NCBI GenBank assembly: GCA_029931535.1
Contig: JAQPZY010000984.1
Location: forward strand, 124,001 to 188,000
Origin: Margaritifera margaritifera
Lineage: Eukaryota; Mollusca; Bivalvia; Unionida; Margaritiferidae
DNA: 64,000 bases
Direction of reading: 5' to 3'
Part shown: piece by piece, positions 43,540 to 56,315 of the stretch
Layout of the letters: every line of letters starts with the position of its first letter
How positions within the stretch are numbered: the first letter of the stretch is position 1
Made by a program: the position numbers and the translations under genes
The notes under the pieces: model-generated
The model's database searches: none
What the model was told of the DNA's origin: nothing
The model's input: the letters and a program-made list of their open reading frames with translations, nothing else

Positions 43540-44720
43540 CTCGTATACATTACTATTTGTATGGGCCCTGCTCAACAAAATTGGTGTAGCCCTTTAGTAA
43601 TCCTATCGATTTCGAGCTTAATAGGTCAAAGATCGTGGTCACAAGAGCTAAAAGAAAGAAAACTGTATTCACGCAATAATTTTATTTGTATACCAGATAC
43701 TTTTACCAAACATTACAAATGGATTGCATTTCTGATAAGAAAAAACCCTATCAATTTTAGGTTCAAAAGCTCAAAGGTCAAGGTCACGGTAACTCTAAGA
43801 AGATACGTGGTTTCCGCAAGATATTTCGAGTTCTTTATCACCTACTTCTACCGCACGTTCTGGGTGACTTGCATTTGAGACAAGATAGATACCGCTTTAT
43901 CTTGGGGTCAAAAGGTCAATAGGTCAAGCTCACAGTAACTGAACGAAAGAGAAACGAATTCCACAAAACGATTAAAATTCTGTACCATATGCCCTGACTA
44001 AACATTGTTGACGGCTTTCCTCTGCGAGATGAAAGATATCTATTGATTTAGGAGTTTAAATGTCAACGGTTACGGTCTCAGAGACTCTAATAAGGAAAAC
44101 CGTTTCCACAAAATAACTCAAGTCCTATAACACAAACCTTAAGCAATCTGTGTAGATAGCTTGCATTTGAGACAAAGAAGGCACATACCGATTTTGAGGT
44201 CTATGGTCAAGGTCACTGTTGCTGACAAATTAAAAATGGATTGTGCAGAAAAAAGTTAATGTATTTTCACACAAATTTGTGGATGAATTTTCTTATGGTT
44301 AACAAAGAAGTCTATTGATTTTGGGGTCAAAAGATCAAATGGTAAGGTCACTATGACTTAAAGAGGTAAAATGATTTTTGCATTAAAACTTTAGTTTTGG
44401 AACACGTACTTTGTTCAATGTTTGTGGAAGGCTTGCACCTAAGATAAGGAAGGGATCTAGTGATTTTGGGGCATAAGGTCCAACCTCAAGATCATTGTGA
44501 CTAAAAGAAAAATGGATTTTGCACAATATAACTTTTGTTCTGTAGTAAGTTTCTTGACCAAACTTTGTGGATGGCTTGCACTTAGGGTGGAACAGAAACC
44601 TTTATATTTTAGGGTCCAACGGTTAATGGTCACGATTATGGTAAGTCTAACACGCAAATAAATGGTTTCTGCACAGTAAGTTTAGTTCAAGATCGCATAC
44701 CTTGACCAAAGCTCCATGTC
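43540..44720. repeat. ~140-bp diverged tandem repeat with AGGTCA-like words
   Basis: About eight units. Each holds a segment like gattttggggtcaaaaggtc, then aaggtcac, later ttgcac or ttccgcac with aa, then a 'gaccaaacattgtggatggc'-like segment and tgcatttgagacaa. Recognisable at about 43600, 43760, 43900, 44046, 44190, 44318, 44463 and 44605. Divergence between units is high. A 142-codon open frame on the plus strand across 43450-43878 is a chance frame over repeat units. Confidence 0.85.
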
Positions 44721-45612
44721 ATTGAGACCCGCTGGCCAGTGATCTCCAGGATCAACAATGCCCTACTAGTGTCTTCAAAGAGGGTTATTCAACACGGGGC
44801 GGGCGTATAATGTCCCGTTCTCGGTACTCCTGTTCATAATAGTTCTTATTTTCAGTTTTCATGAGAAACTTTCTTTAAAGTCGGATATCGACATCGCCTC
44901 ACCGTTAGATCGGAAACTGATCTAGTTTAAAGTATCAAAGCTAGTGTCAAAATTCTGATTAGTAGAATTACAGTGTGATTCTGACAAGTACATGTATGTA
45001 AAATAGATGTGAGATTGCCGGTGAGTAATATTTTTGTGTTTTTAATCTTGCTTGATACGTTTAAAAATATGGTAAATAAATGCGGAAGCTTGTGACAAAT
45101 GTTTGTTTTTTTACATCTCGAGGGATACGATGTTCCATTCGAAACGCCTGTCCTTCGGAGGGGTGAACACTACAAATCAAAATGAAAAACAGACTAAGAT
45201 ATTCGGTTAGCCCGGGAATAAAATTCGACAAATATCACACAACTAAACAGGTTACTGACTGTGTGCACAAACACATGATTTCCTATAAGACGGAATTATA
45301 TCAAGCAGTAAAGTTCCGAATGATTTTAAGGTTATAGTGGGACTTTTGCCTTTAAATTGGTAACTACAACAAACTTGAAGTAACTGTTTTGTTTATTTGT
45401 CAATAAAATGCGATCCTATTTTCGTGAGTATTGTATAAAACCCAAGCCTAAATTATGTGATCGATTTCTAGCCTTTGTGCATATCATCGATTAAGTAATA
45501 GATTTTATAAATCTGTCATAGTTGAGAAAGATGAAAGTTCTTGAAAAACTAAAGGCTAGCAATAATGCTTAGCTATAAACATGGGCAATAATATAAATTT
45601 AGATCGATGTAT
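44721..45612. other. Non-coding stretch
   Basis: No supported feature. Confidence 0.4.
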
Positions 45613-46229
45613 ACGTCATTAGGGTCAAGGTCGTTTTTCTTGCCGAGCAAACAAATTCCATTGCATAGGCTGTTCTGGAAACAATAATGAAAACAGTTGC
45701 ATCGTATACGTCATAAGGTTAAAGATAATTTTTCTTGTCAAACAAGACATTTCCACTTCATAGGTTACCTGGCAAAAACTACTGAGAACAGTTGTACCCA
45801 ATAAGATTAAAGGTGACTTTTCTTGTCAAGCAAGAAAATTCCACTTCATAGGTTACCTGGCAAACAATACGGAGAACAGTTGCACCCAACATAGTAAAGG
45901 TGACTTTTCTTGTCGAGCAAGAAAATTCCATTTCATAGTCCAATCAGGAAACAATACTGAGAACAATTGCACCCAATAAGGTTAAAGGTGACTTTTCTTA
46001 TCGAGCAAGAAAATTCCACTTCATAGTCCAATCAGCAAACAATAATGAGAACAATTGCACCCAATAAGGTTAAAGGTGACTTTTCTTGTCGAGCAAGAAA
46101 ATTCCACTTCATAGTCCAATCAGGAAACAATACTGAGAACAATTGCACCCAATAAGGTTAAAGGTGACTTTTCTTGTCGAGCAAATAAATTCCACTTCAT
46201 AGTCAAATCAGGAAACAATACTGAGAACG
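45613..46229. repeat. 88-bp tandem array, about seven copies
   Basis: Unit begins cttttcttgtcgagcaagaa, continues aattccacttcatagtccaa, aaacaatactgagaacaatt, gcacccaataaggttaaagg. The first two copies are most diverged; the last four are close. Non-coding. Confidence 0.93.
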
Positions 46230-46565
46230 GTATCTTCAATTCCGATACATCAGATACTTCGCAACATTATTTGCCATAGTTTTGGACATAATGATCTTAA
46301 ATGTTTCCAAAGTATAGCATGTAATTAAAATGATTTACATGGAGAGAAAGAAATATTTAATAATATAAACCATTTTGTTCTGAGTCATACAAACCATTTT
46401 TCTTTCTTTACACTACATGTTTGTCTATCGTTACTGTGGTTACATGCGAAAGTGTTGCATGTTATTATAAGCTAATATCTTTGCCATAAATCTAACATTC
46501 ACATAAAACTTTCTCTTAAAGTGAAAATGTTTTATTTCTGTCCGTCTATCTGTCTGCCTACTTTG
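46230..46565. other. Non-coding stretch
   Basis: No supported feature. Confidence 0.4.
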
Positions 46566-46586
46566 CTCTCTCTCTCTCTCTCTCTC

Positions 46587-46665
<79 letters not shown>
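46566..46665. repeat. (CT)n-(TA)n microsatellite
   Basis: About 12 CT units followed, after one G, by about 37 TA units. Confidence 0.97.
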
Positions 46666-46668
<3 letters not shown>

Positions 46669-47660
46669 ACGATTTACTTTAGGTTTTGATATAAACTGTT
46701 CTGCATATAAGATCTGAAGACTTGACAGTCACTTAATATATATCTGTATGATAAGAAAATTCGACATTCATGTATCTAATATCCAATGATTAACTGTACT
46801 GTGCTCTGTGCCCCCTGTGGAAACCTTTTGCAGCAGGATGAACAATTGATTAGCATACAATCCCCAATAGATCCGATCGGAAGTAGCATATTTCGTGCAC
46901 TGAAAGCACGCCACACAGATGTCGACACATAAAACCAGTAAGAGACAGAATAAACCAACAAAATAAACATTGGTTTTGCCAAAAAATATATACACAGATA
47001 AACTCAAGGATTGGAATGACAATTGTAAAAAGCAAAATTGTATATTCATAAACAAGTGTGTGCTAATAGGATAGAAAAACGAGATCATCTAAAAGGGATA
47101 GAAATGCCTCTTACGGAATGATTGAGTTGATACATTAAGGAAGCAGGCTAGCTTTAGAATGCAACCGTATTGTTGGATACATGATGGCAATACCGTTCTA
47201 TACAGCAGTACTCAAAGGTTGAATATATAAAGTTAGTTTCAAAAATAATTACAAATCTTACATGGATATTAAATTATACTCATATTAAATTAACAAGAAA
47301 AAAAATAGGGGGAAAGGTGCCATCGTGATGAATACAAAAATAGTTTGGTTTTTTATGTTACCTACCTATAAGAGGATGAAAATATGACAAAAGATTTCAA
47401 CGGTTGTTAGTAATATAGCATCTTGTGAAAATAAAATAAAATGCAAGATACACTTGCTGTTTGATTTGGTTGATGTTACATGCATACCGATTGTTAGTTT
47501 GTGAACCATTTTATAAGTATTGTAATGCGTCGTGCTGATTCAGAAGGCAAAGGGGAGGGGGGCGCAGGGCGTGATTGTTCATACTCTTCCCAACCTAAAT
47601 ACAGATTCTTATCCAGTCAGTCACGTTGATTGGGTTCCTCATGGAGATAACCTCCTTTCA
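46666..47660. other. Upstream region of the EF-hand gene
   Basis: No gene recognised. Open frames of 60-106 residues on the minus strand at 46.77-47.09 kb overlap in three frames at once, which argues against coding. Confidence 0.4.
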
Positions 47661-47664
47661 CGGC

Positions 47665-47683
47665 TATATATATCGTTATAAAA
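47665..47683 (+). promoter_or_regulatory. TATA-like promoter of the EF-hand gene
   Basis: Two TATA-like words, tatatata and ttataaaata, lie 20-40 bases upstream of a short sequence ending gatcag and followed by a splice donor gtaatg at 47731. With a start site near 47701-47705 (gcagtcc), this gives a ~30-base untranslated first exon. It is inferred from spacing and the downstream gene; no transcript evidence. Confidence 0.5.
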
Positions 47684-47783
47684 TAGCAAACCCTCGTTGC
47701 AGTCCGTGTTTTGTCTCTTGTACCGATCAGGTAATGTTGTTTAACTTATGTAACATTATGACTCTTTCAATTTATTAATTTTT

Positions 47784-47843
47784 CTCCTTTCTTACATACG
47801 TCTTATTATTTGTACTCCTTTCTTACATAAGTCTTATTATTTG
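47784..47843. repeat. 31-bp-period tandem duplication
   Basis: Two copies of ctcctttcttacata(c/a)gtcttattatttg, in the first intron of the EF-hand gene. Confidence 0.9.
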
Positions 47844-48402
47844 ATGCTATAATAATTAAATTGAAGGAATTATTTTTTTTTATGCGTCATGCAAATAACC
47901 CAAATACGTTTTTCTCAATTTAAACAGGAGCACGAAAAACAAAATAGAGTTAGTTATCGTCCTTTTAGTTACACTCATTCATCAAATTTAATTTTTTGGC
48001 GGAATGTATGCATCTAAAATGACTCCGATTGGTTTACACACGAATGTATCTCGTTACACGTCACTTTGTATGAACATCCCATAAGCAGAGGAAATCAGAA
48101 CCATCAATCAATAATCTACATGATTAAAGAATTTGTTTTTCTAAATATGCTTAAAAGTTATAATCACTATATTTTCGCATTTAATTAAGAAGAAGAAACA
48201 AAAATTTGAATTTTTTTTTGATTATTATTTTATTTACATGTATCAAAAGTGCTTTTAATTTATAACTCCAGAACCCAATTATATCCACTCTACAAGAAGG
48301 TATTTTAAACTTGCATCGACTGCTGCCGATATGATACTGGCAGTAGCAAAAGAGAACAGGCACTTTTGCAAAGATTAAGCTTTATCTGTTTCAGACGTGA
48401 AG

Positions 48403-48673
48403 ATGTCAACATACTTCGTACTGATGATTGTAATTGGGGCAGCCCTTGGGCAAGTGTAATTTATTTCAAACATTCTAATATATTCTTTAAAAAAATACAT
48501 ACATACATACATACAGACAGACATACACGCATACATGGATGTTTGAATCCAAGCATGCATACATGCATCCATACACACATAAGCAAGGAGAGACATAAAC
48601 AGAATGTACATGTCTGCATGCATGGATGCTTGAATGCATGTAAATTGATACCAACATGCAACCGTTCATTTAT

Positions 48674-48769
<96 letters not shown>

Positions 48770-50591
48770 TTTTTCGTAGTCGATATTACAATTTATATTC
48801 AATTCAGTCCTTTGCTATTACATGTGTTAAGTATTTAAATGTCTTGGTAATAGAGTATTACCTTGATATCACTTTTACCCTCCCAAAATTGTTTTGCATA
48901 TGAAAAGCGTGACGAAAAGCCAGTTATACCTTTGCATCAGCAAAATCAGGTTTTGAAAAAGCATGGAATAGGTCAAGTTCTTTAGTGATCAGTGTAATGG
49001 GTAATGGTGGTGGGAATGATCAGTGTAATGGGGGGGGGGGAGAAGCGAAAGAGAGGGAGAGAGAGGGATGGGGCGGTAAGATTTCATCTCATAAGGGGAA
49101 ACCTGCGATTTATTCAAAACATGTTATCAAGACACCTCGATGTTGATACGACACTTAGCTGTTGATACGACTCAGAAAAGTTTGGATTCTTAGAAACATG
49201 TCCCAAATTTAAAACAAAAAGGTTTTACTAAAGTATAATTCTTTTTTTTGTTCGTACAGAATTTCAATGATACGAATACGTTTCCAGTATGATATCTGAT
49301 CTTGTGCCTTTCCCTCCCCAAGTCCATTTTTGTCCTCAAACAGCTTGAAGCACTATGGGCCAAGCTCAAGTGACTAATACGCCGGAAAATCCATGGTCGT
49401 GGTCATGGGAGTTTAAAGCATAGGATTTTTTTTGCGGGGGATGGGGGGTGGTGGATACTAAAGGGTGATTCGTCTCAGATTAGGTAACTACAAAAATTGA
49501 AACATTTTCAGGCAAAACGGGCTGACGGTCGACGAGATTACAGCGCAAGTCGTGTTCGATATGGACGACAATCATGACGGATTTATCACCGAGTCTGAAC
49601 TGGTAGTGGAGCTTGTTTTCCGATGGGACAAAAACTGTAAGACAAAAATCTTTACACTAACAATGCCACAAGCTTAATGCGATATGAATGCAGCAGGACG
49701 TTAATTTTTTCATTCTTAATATGTTTAAAAAATTCTAAACTAATGAGCAGGTTTCCGCTGCTTTGAAGCTTGCGGTTTTGTGACGTCAGCCGTACTCAAA
49801 CAGGAGAATTTCACGTACTGCTTCAGTACATACTTTTGCGTGTTTCAAAATCTTCTAGTTAGGTATTTGGTATATATTTATGTAATTAATTAATAATCAT
49901 TTAAGAATTACGACCATACACGGTTGGCTGTTTTCAAATGTTTGCCAAACACACGGGAAACACTTTAAACACTTGAGCGCAAAATGTTACCTTCTGGTCC
50001 GGCAAACATTTGCACGCAACAAACTGTGTATAATTATTTATTTTTATTTATGATAGTTTGCACGGCACGTCAAACAATTTCTAAATTTGTTTCACAAAGC
50101 TTTTGTGAAAGTGATCTTCTAATTTTTATTATCTCTGTATTTTCACAAGGGGCTTCCAAATTGCAAAAGTTGATGATCACATTTGCATAAAATTTAGTTA
50201 TCACAACTAATCTCACACTGAGTGACTGTACAAAACATCAACCGCTGCAAAAAAAGAACACCCCGCCCAACAACAAACAAATGAGGAAGGACTGGGCCAT
50301 CTCTTTTGCTATTCTTTTAATTCTTTATGTTTTCTAAAAAGAATACAAAAAATGTCATTATTGCAGTTGATCTGCAGGTGTCTCACGCTGAATTTGTCGA
50401 CTTCTGGACAAAAACTTACTTAGACAGCGAGGCAACAACCGTTACTTTTTTCAATAACTTGGACTTCGACCATGATGGTTTCCTGAGCTCACTTGACATC
50501 AGCCACCATCTGGCAAAACTGGATATGAACGGTAGGTAAACTTGTGTCTTTGTAACCACTTTGGATCCAGGGTTTAAACTATGAATATAGT

Positions 50592-50669
<78 letters not shown>

Positions 50670-53600
50670 GGGGGAGGCTAAACAAGTAGGAAAGGGATCT
50701 GTGGGATGGAACCTCTGCTGAGGGTCCATGAGGAGAAGCCCCCAGAAGGTTCTGCATTTTAAGCCTCTCCAGGGCATCATTTTACCCATCTAACTGTATA
50801 GAAAACTTACTCAGGGAAACGTTCCCCCCCCCCCTCCCCATCGTCGGATCCGCCCCAGTGATCAGAACCGGAGAAAAATTTGAGTCGTTGCAATCACCAT
50901 CTGCTAACTCTGTAATTTACCTTTTCTTCAAGTAACAAATGTCAAAACATTGTGCACCGCACAGTATATACTTTGATCCTTGCCGGCATCTATGTGGTTT
51001 TAACTACTTACTTTGATCTGTTTGGGGTAGATTTTCCTCACTTATCAACGTTTTGTAATGGTCAATTGGCCGAAGAAACTAGTTATAAATTATGTTGAAG
51101 TTTTGAATATTGTAAGTATTTTCTGTATCATTATTAAATTCTTGTCTTCTCAATCGAGGTATTTGCTTCTTTTCGTAACTTTTAGGGGGATTCTAATTGA
51201 TTTGGGCTTTTTAAAATAATGACATGGTTCTATCTAGCTAGGGAGTTCTTCCAGTAAGGAGCAACACAAAATGGTTTAAGACAAGTAGATTGTTTGTGCT
51301 CATACAACCGGTCTAACTCTCATATGAACTGCTTCGTCCATTGACTTTTCCAAAACGGTACTCTTTTTATTCGGTTCTTCGTCTTTTTATATGTTTCAGT
51401 GCTGTGTAGATAAAAATACGCCAAATAATGTCTAATCCTAAGTGAGTTATTGTATATCATATAAATGTATTCATTTTCCGCCAAATCAAATTTCGTGGTT
51501 TGTACAGAAAAGAACATTTTCATCGCTGCTTAAATTCGAGAATATATCTTTAATTGGGAAGGCGGTTCTACCTTTATATAAAACTTTTGAATTGGGGCTT
51601 GTGGAAACCACAAAATAGACAAATATTGGCCCAATAGGTGTAACATGGAGTTTAACGTTACATATTTTCTATATGTACCGTTTTAATTTCAAGTATTGCT
51701 TTCTTGGAATGTTATATGATATCATTCTGATATGGAATCATACTTATTTGTAGAAAAGAGGTTTGCTTATAAATCGAAGGTTGAGCGACTATCATTGAAC
51801 GATATCATTTACTTATGACCTAAATCTTTGTGTCCTTTTTCGTTTCAAGTTGGTCATTTACCTGGAATTATCTTGGAATAATTATTTTATGGCGAAATGT
51901 AGATGACTAGTAGAAGTAAATTCAACTATATTACCACCCTGAATCCGAAACCGTTTTAAAACGTGTCCAATTCATATCAATGTTTGTTTATAATCGACCT
52001 AGAGGTCAGTTATTCATCTGGGGTTCATCTTCGTCGGGTTTTGCTCGGGAGATCAAGCGAGCTGTGTACGATTGATCAAATTTTGGCTGTACATGGTTGA
52101 ATCACAAACTTTCTAAATTTTGGTGAATGTCTATTTTGCGCTTGGATCTATTTTGTCCCCAAATCGTCTGATTACGTAGTATGAGTAAACATGTGGATGA
52201 ATCTAACAAATGTTGGAGTTTCTGGAAAATTTTGACCGTTATTATGTCTTTATGTAAAAAGAAAATAATAATCAGTCAAATCAAACAATCAGGTATCTTA
52301 AACATTTTGTTTCATTCAAGGCGTTCTTCATGGGAATGCTTATTGCGGTTTCCATTTGCAGTCCATATCAGTAACCTAGCTAGTGCTCTTATATTATTAC
52401 AAAGTTTTACGAAACTTTTGTAACAAACGTTTAGATTGGTTAAAATTGTATCATGTTATGCAGAACACTAGAAGTTATTAGTTCATGGCACCAGAAAGGA
52501 ACTACTTATGCATTCAATCGCCCTTTCTTGTGCTCTTTAAAAATAATTGTGTAAACAATGGTTAAAATTAAATACTGTTATTTGTTTCTTTGTTCTTTTT
52601 TTTTTAGATTCGTTACTATTTTAATACCTATTTGTAATTTTAAGAATTGAACTTCAAATTTCTTTATATACAGGTGACAGGATGGTGACGTTCGATGAGT
52701 TCAAAAATTTCATGCACCTTGTGAGTATAATCAATATGATACATTTAAGAGATTATACTCTCTCTTACCATTTACTTTAATTTATTAAGCCAAATCATGT
52801 ATCCACGCAGTGAAAGTGTTTCGTCAGTAGTGCGAGAATATCTATTACGAATCAACATAAAATAAAAGGTTTGTGAACATGAAAAATAAAATTAATTTGC
52901 CGCCTGGACACAATTTTAACTTAAACCGACAATTTACCTTAGACGGTGAAAACCTCCCTAAAAATATTTTCCTAAAAGATTGATATTTTACATGATGTTC
53001 CAGCTAACAGCGTAAAAGCTTTTTAAACGAGTGATGTTTTCAGAAACAAATGGGACTTGGTACTTTACAGATCTGACCCTTTTTGGCTTCATTTTTGTTT
53101 TGTTTGATATTTGTTTGTTTTTTTTTTTCGGGGGGGGGGGTATCTAAAATTTGTCGTCACCACTAGAATTGTGCTGGTTTGCTTTTAAACTGAATATTTA
53201 CACATGCATACCCTTGGTGTCAGTTTAGGACATCTGGCATGACTTTTCCTTGGTGTCAGTTTAGGACCTCTGGCATGACTTTTCCTTGACTTTTTGAGTT
53301 CTGGTCAAGATGTCAAACATATCGAAGAGTAATTGAACTATCGCATGTCTTACAATTCAATGGAATGCGTTAAACTTAAATCAGTGCTAATAATGACCTA
53401 TTTAAGTTCAACATCTCCTGCAAAACACATAACAAACTCTTAGCAATTATATTGAGTTAGAATGTTAGAAGTGCATGCATGTATCTGTTAAAACTGAAGT
53501 TTGCATAGATATCCCGGAGCTAGATTAAAGTAGGCACGTTTGTATTTTAAGATAACCGCGTGGTATGATTTGCCATATTTGATCTTAAAACTAGGCTGAA

Positions 53601-54963
53601 GGTTAACTGGAAGATTGAGATACGTTCGTATGTTGATTCATATAAGTATACCGATTACACCCAAAGTGGCTCATTTACATGGTTACAAAGCGAGCTGAGG
53701 TACTCCCATTTAGCAATCCTATCCTGGTTTACTTCATTATTTATGTTTACTTGACAGCCCCATTGGGACCTTGCACCCCATCTAAGCTCCCTAAGGATCC
53801 GGTTCTAACCCAATAAAGTCTAAGACGTACAGGTTTTCGCGTGTTCATCCATTCCATGTGTTGGTGTAAGATCTAAAGAAATGTTCGTCATGTGGGACAA
53901 ATGTGATTTCACGGAAATCATAGATTAATAAACAGCGTTTGATATTTAAACATGTAGAAGATTAATGGTATCTTTAAATTCATTGAATCCTCATTTTCTT
54001 GAGTAGTAATGACAAGCTTGAAGAAATTTCTTTATTTATATCAGCGAACTTTTATCCAACTCCATCCAAATTTTAATATATTTTAATATTTTTCTATTTG
54101 TTATTTTAGATTTAAATACTAGTGCTATGATGTATCTTGTACATAAAATATCCAGTAGCAACACAGATCTTGTTGCCATCAAACCAGTCTGTGTATAAAA
54201 TACCGAGTAACAACACAGATCTAGTTGTCTTCACACCAGTCTGTACATAAAACACTGAGTAGCAACACAGATCTAGTTGTCTTCACACCAGTCTGTACAT
54301 AAAACACTCAGTAGCAACACAGATCTAGTTGTCTTCACACCAGTCTGTACATAAAACACTGAGAAGCAACACAGATCTAGTTGTCTTCACACCAGTCTGT
54401 ACATACAATACTGAGTAGCAACACAGATCTAGTTGTCTTCACACCAGTCTGTACATAAAACACTCAGTAGCAACACAGATCTTGTTGTCTTCAAACCAGT
54501 CTGGAAAAACGGCGGGACACTATTGTCCTGATCGTCCGTGCGTACATATGTATGTGTACTACTGCAAATAAATATATGGATCTATATGTGCGTAATTAAG
54601 ATTTCAAAGCTTCTCAAACTTTGTTTTAGATTATACATCAAACTTTAAAAACGATAGGGGCTTTGTATTTAGATGTACACAAAAGTCTACAAGTTTTACT
54701 AAATGTTTGCCACGTTAGACTCAGTGCTGGAGCGGGGGAGGGAAATTTGATGGGAGGGAAATAAATAGAAGATCCATTATTTTAGTTCTTTCTCCATTGA
54801 GGAACGCAACTTTCTTCAATCTCCTTTGTCATGCCATGACTGACTCAAAATTTCATCTCAAATAGACCAACAAGAATGGCTTTATTACTTTTTGATATTT
54901 TCCAATATTATTGGATGGTGTACGCAGAAGTTTTACAAAGTGACAAATTGGATAATTACCAAC

Positions 54964-55040
<77 letters not shown>

Positions 55041-55897
55041 TTAAAAGGAAGCACACCAAAAGTAACATAACAATAATATGCTCCATGTAACATTGGAAGA
55101 CGCATGCGTGTTTCCGTGTGTGGAAAGGAATGAAAACAAACAATCGTGTATAAATCAATAAAAGCTTGTCTCAACGCGTGCATGCTACTTTTGAGACTTT
55201 TGAATAATCGCTTTTCACTGCACCTATACTTCGTTTCTATTTACCTTTTATTTAGAAAAGCTTAAATGAAAGTCTCCCCAATTATATTAAAGCAACTTGT
55301 TTGTTAAACATTATCCAATAAGAAAGACGAATACATTTTTTTATAAAGCTTATTATATTAATTTACTCTCAAATTCAACTTCGATAATGTTTAACAAGTT
55401 TGAATTTAATAGTTATTTAGATTCAGCTGAATTGTCAAGATCACAGATATAAACAATTGGGATGCATTGCAATATTTTACCTACATGTGTATTGTACCTG
55501 TCCTAATTAGAAGAGTTAGATAGGATTTACAGTTGTTTTCCAAATATAAAACGCCCCAAAAACTGCGAATAGCGGAGACTCAGATCTGCCGTCACATAAT
55601 ACATCGATGTATCAGGGTCAACAATATTTGTCCTACTAAAAGGTTCAAACAAACAGCGTGGACCCTGCTCTGCTGAACCATTTTACCATTAGGTTTACGC
55701 TGTTGCATCTGAATGAGCATTATATTATGATCCCTAATGTACAGTCTGTTCAGAGCGTCATCCCCTCAGAAACAAATTTAGAGCCCTGTAAACGTGTTCC
55801 AGGGGAAATGACTCCATTGCATGATGTACTATAAACTAATAATCATTTTTTTTCTTCTTTTCTTCAGATGCATCCCGATGGTGTTCGTCCAATCTAA
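48403..55897 (+). CDS. Secreted four-EF-hand calcium-binding protein, five coding exons
   Basis: Coding segments are 48403-48455, 49512-49636, 50367-50531, 52674-52720 and 55868-55897. All four introns are GT-AG and phases (2,1,1,0) fit, giving 420 bases, 139 residues and a TAA stop. The start [17 protein letters not shown] is a signal peptide, so the product is probably secreted or in the ER lumen. Loops: [12 protein letters not shown] (canonical); [12 protein letters not shown], split by an intron, with Leu where Gly is usual; [12 protein letters not shown], with Asp instead of Glu at position 12; and [12 protein letters not shown], also split, with Arg at the Gly position. So at least one site is canonical and three are altered but keep most ligands. 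An untranslated exon probably lies at about 47701-47730 and another starts at 48395. The first donor (gtaatt) is the least certain junction. No orthologue can be named; small secreted EF-hand proteins occur in molluscan mantle and haemolymph, but a role in shell formation is only a guess. Confidence 0.85.
48494..48767. repeat. (CATA)n-rich stretch and (TA)n tract in an intron
   Basis: Tetranucleotide repeats at about 48498-48560 and diverged copies after it, then about 46 TA units at 48676-48767. It lies between coding exons one and two of the EF-hand gene. Long antisense frames here are artificial. Confidence 0.95.
50594..50668. repeat. (GT)n microsatellite in an intron
   Basis: About 37 GT units just after the third coding exon of the EF-hand gene. 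Confidence 0.97.
53212..53283. repeat. 36-bp tandem duplication
   Basis: Two copies of ccttggtgtcagtttaggac followed by (a/c)tctggcatgacttt, differing at one position. It lies in the last intron of the EF-hand gene. Confidence 0.93.
54138..54504. repeat. 52-bp tandem array, seven copies, in the last intron
   Basis: Unit ctgtacataaaacactgagt then agcaacacagatctagttgt then cttcacaccagt. Middle copies are nearly identical; the first and last are more diverged. Like the 38-bp satellite at the left end of the window, each unit holds acacagatct, but the rest differs. Confidence 0.95.
54966..55034. repeat. (TA)n microsatellite in the last intron
   Basis: About 34 TA units. Confidence 0.97.
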
Positions 55898-55915
55898 TTT
55901 GTAATTCACATATAA

Positions 55916-55921
55916 AATAAA
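55916..55921 (+). terminator. Polyadenylation signal of the EF-hand gene
   Basis: AATAAA 19 bases after the stop codon, followed by tgtactgtgtgaggtttc, a GT-rich downstream element. Cleavage would fall near 55935, giving a very short 3' untranslated region. Confidence 0.7.
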
Positions 55922-55939
55922 AATGTACTGTGTGAGGTT

Positions 55940-56315
55940 TCGGCATTTGTCTTATGATTCTCTTACAAGACGAGTGATCTAAACTGTATTGACCAAGGAA
56001 TCTGTTACGCTACCACAAAGAAAAGAGCTGAGAAAAGGGGAGAGGTAAACATTGATGATGCATCCCTTTAACGATTCAATGACCAATACAAGTAAACAGC
56101 ACTGCTTAGCACTTTTAGCAATTTTGCTGTTTCATGGCGTAACACCTCCTCCGCCAGAGCCAACCTTTTTCACAGGGGTTCCAACTTTCCTAAAGATGGG
56201 ATAGTATTTATTTGCAACATTAGGACGGGCCAATTTGTACTACCCTGGTATACGTGGTTTCAAAGTTGTTTTGGGGTTTATTGTTCAATTCTGACACAGT
56301 TTCAAGTGTTGGACG
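55940..56315. other. Intergenic spacer
   Basis: Separates the EF-hand gene from the minus-strand pseudogene. Nothing else seen. Confidence 0.4.

Noticed and set aside
43450..43878. 142-residue plus-strand open frame
   Set aside because: It extends into diverged AGGTCA-type repeat units, has no domain, and homologous units do not keep the frame.
46768..47088. 106-residue minus-strand frame just upstream of the EF-hand gene
   Set aside because: Other open frames overlap it in the same strand, there is no motif, and composition is like the flanks.
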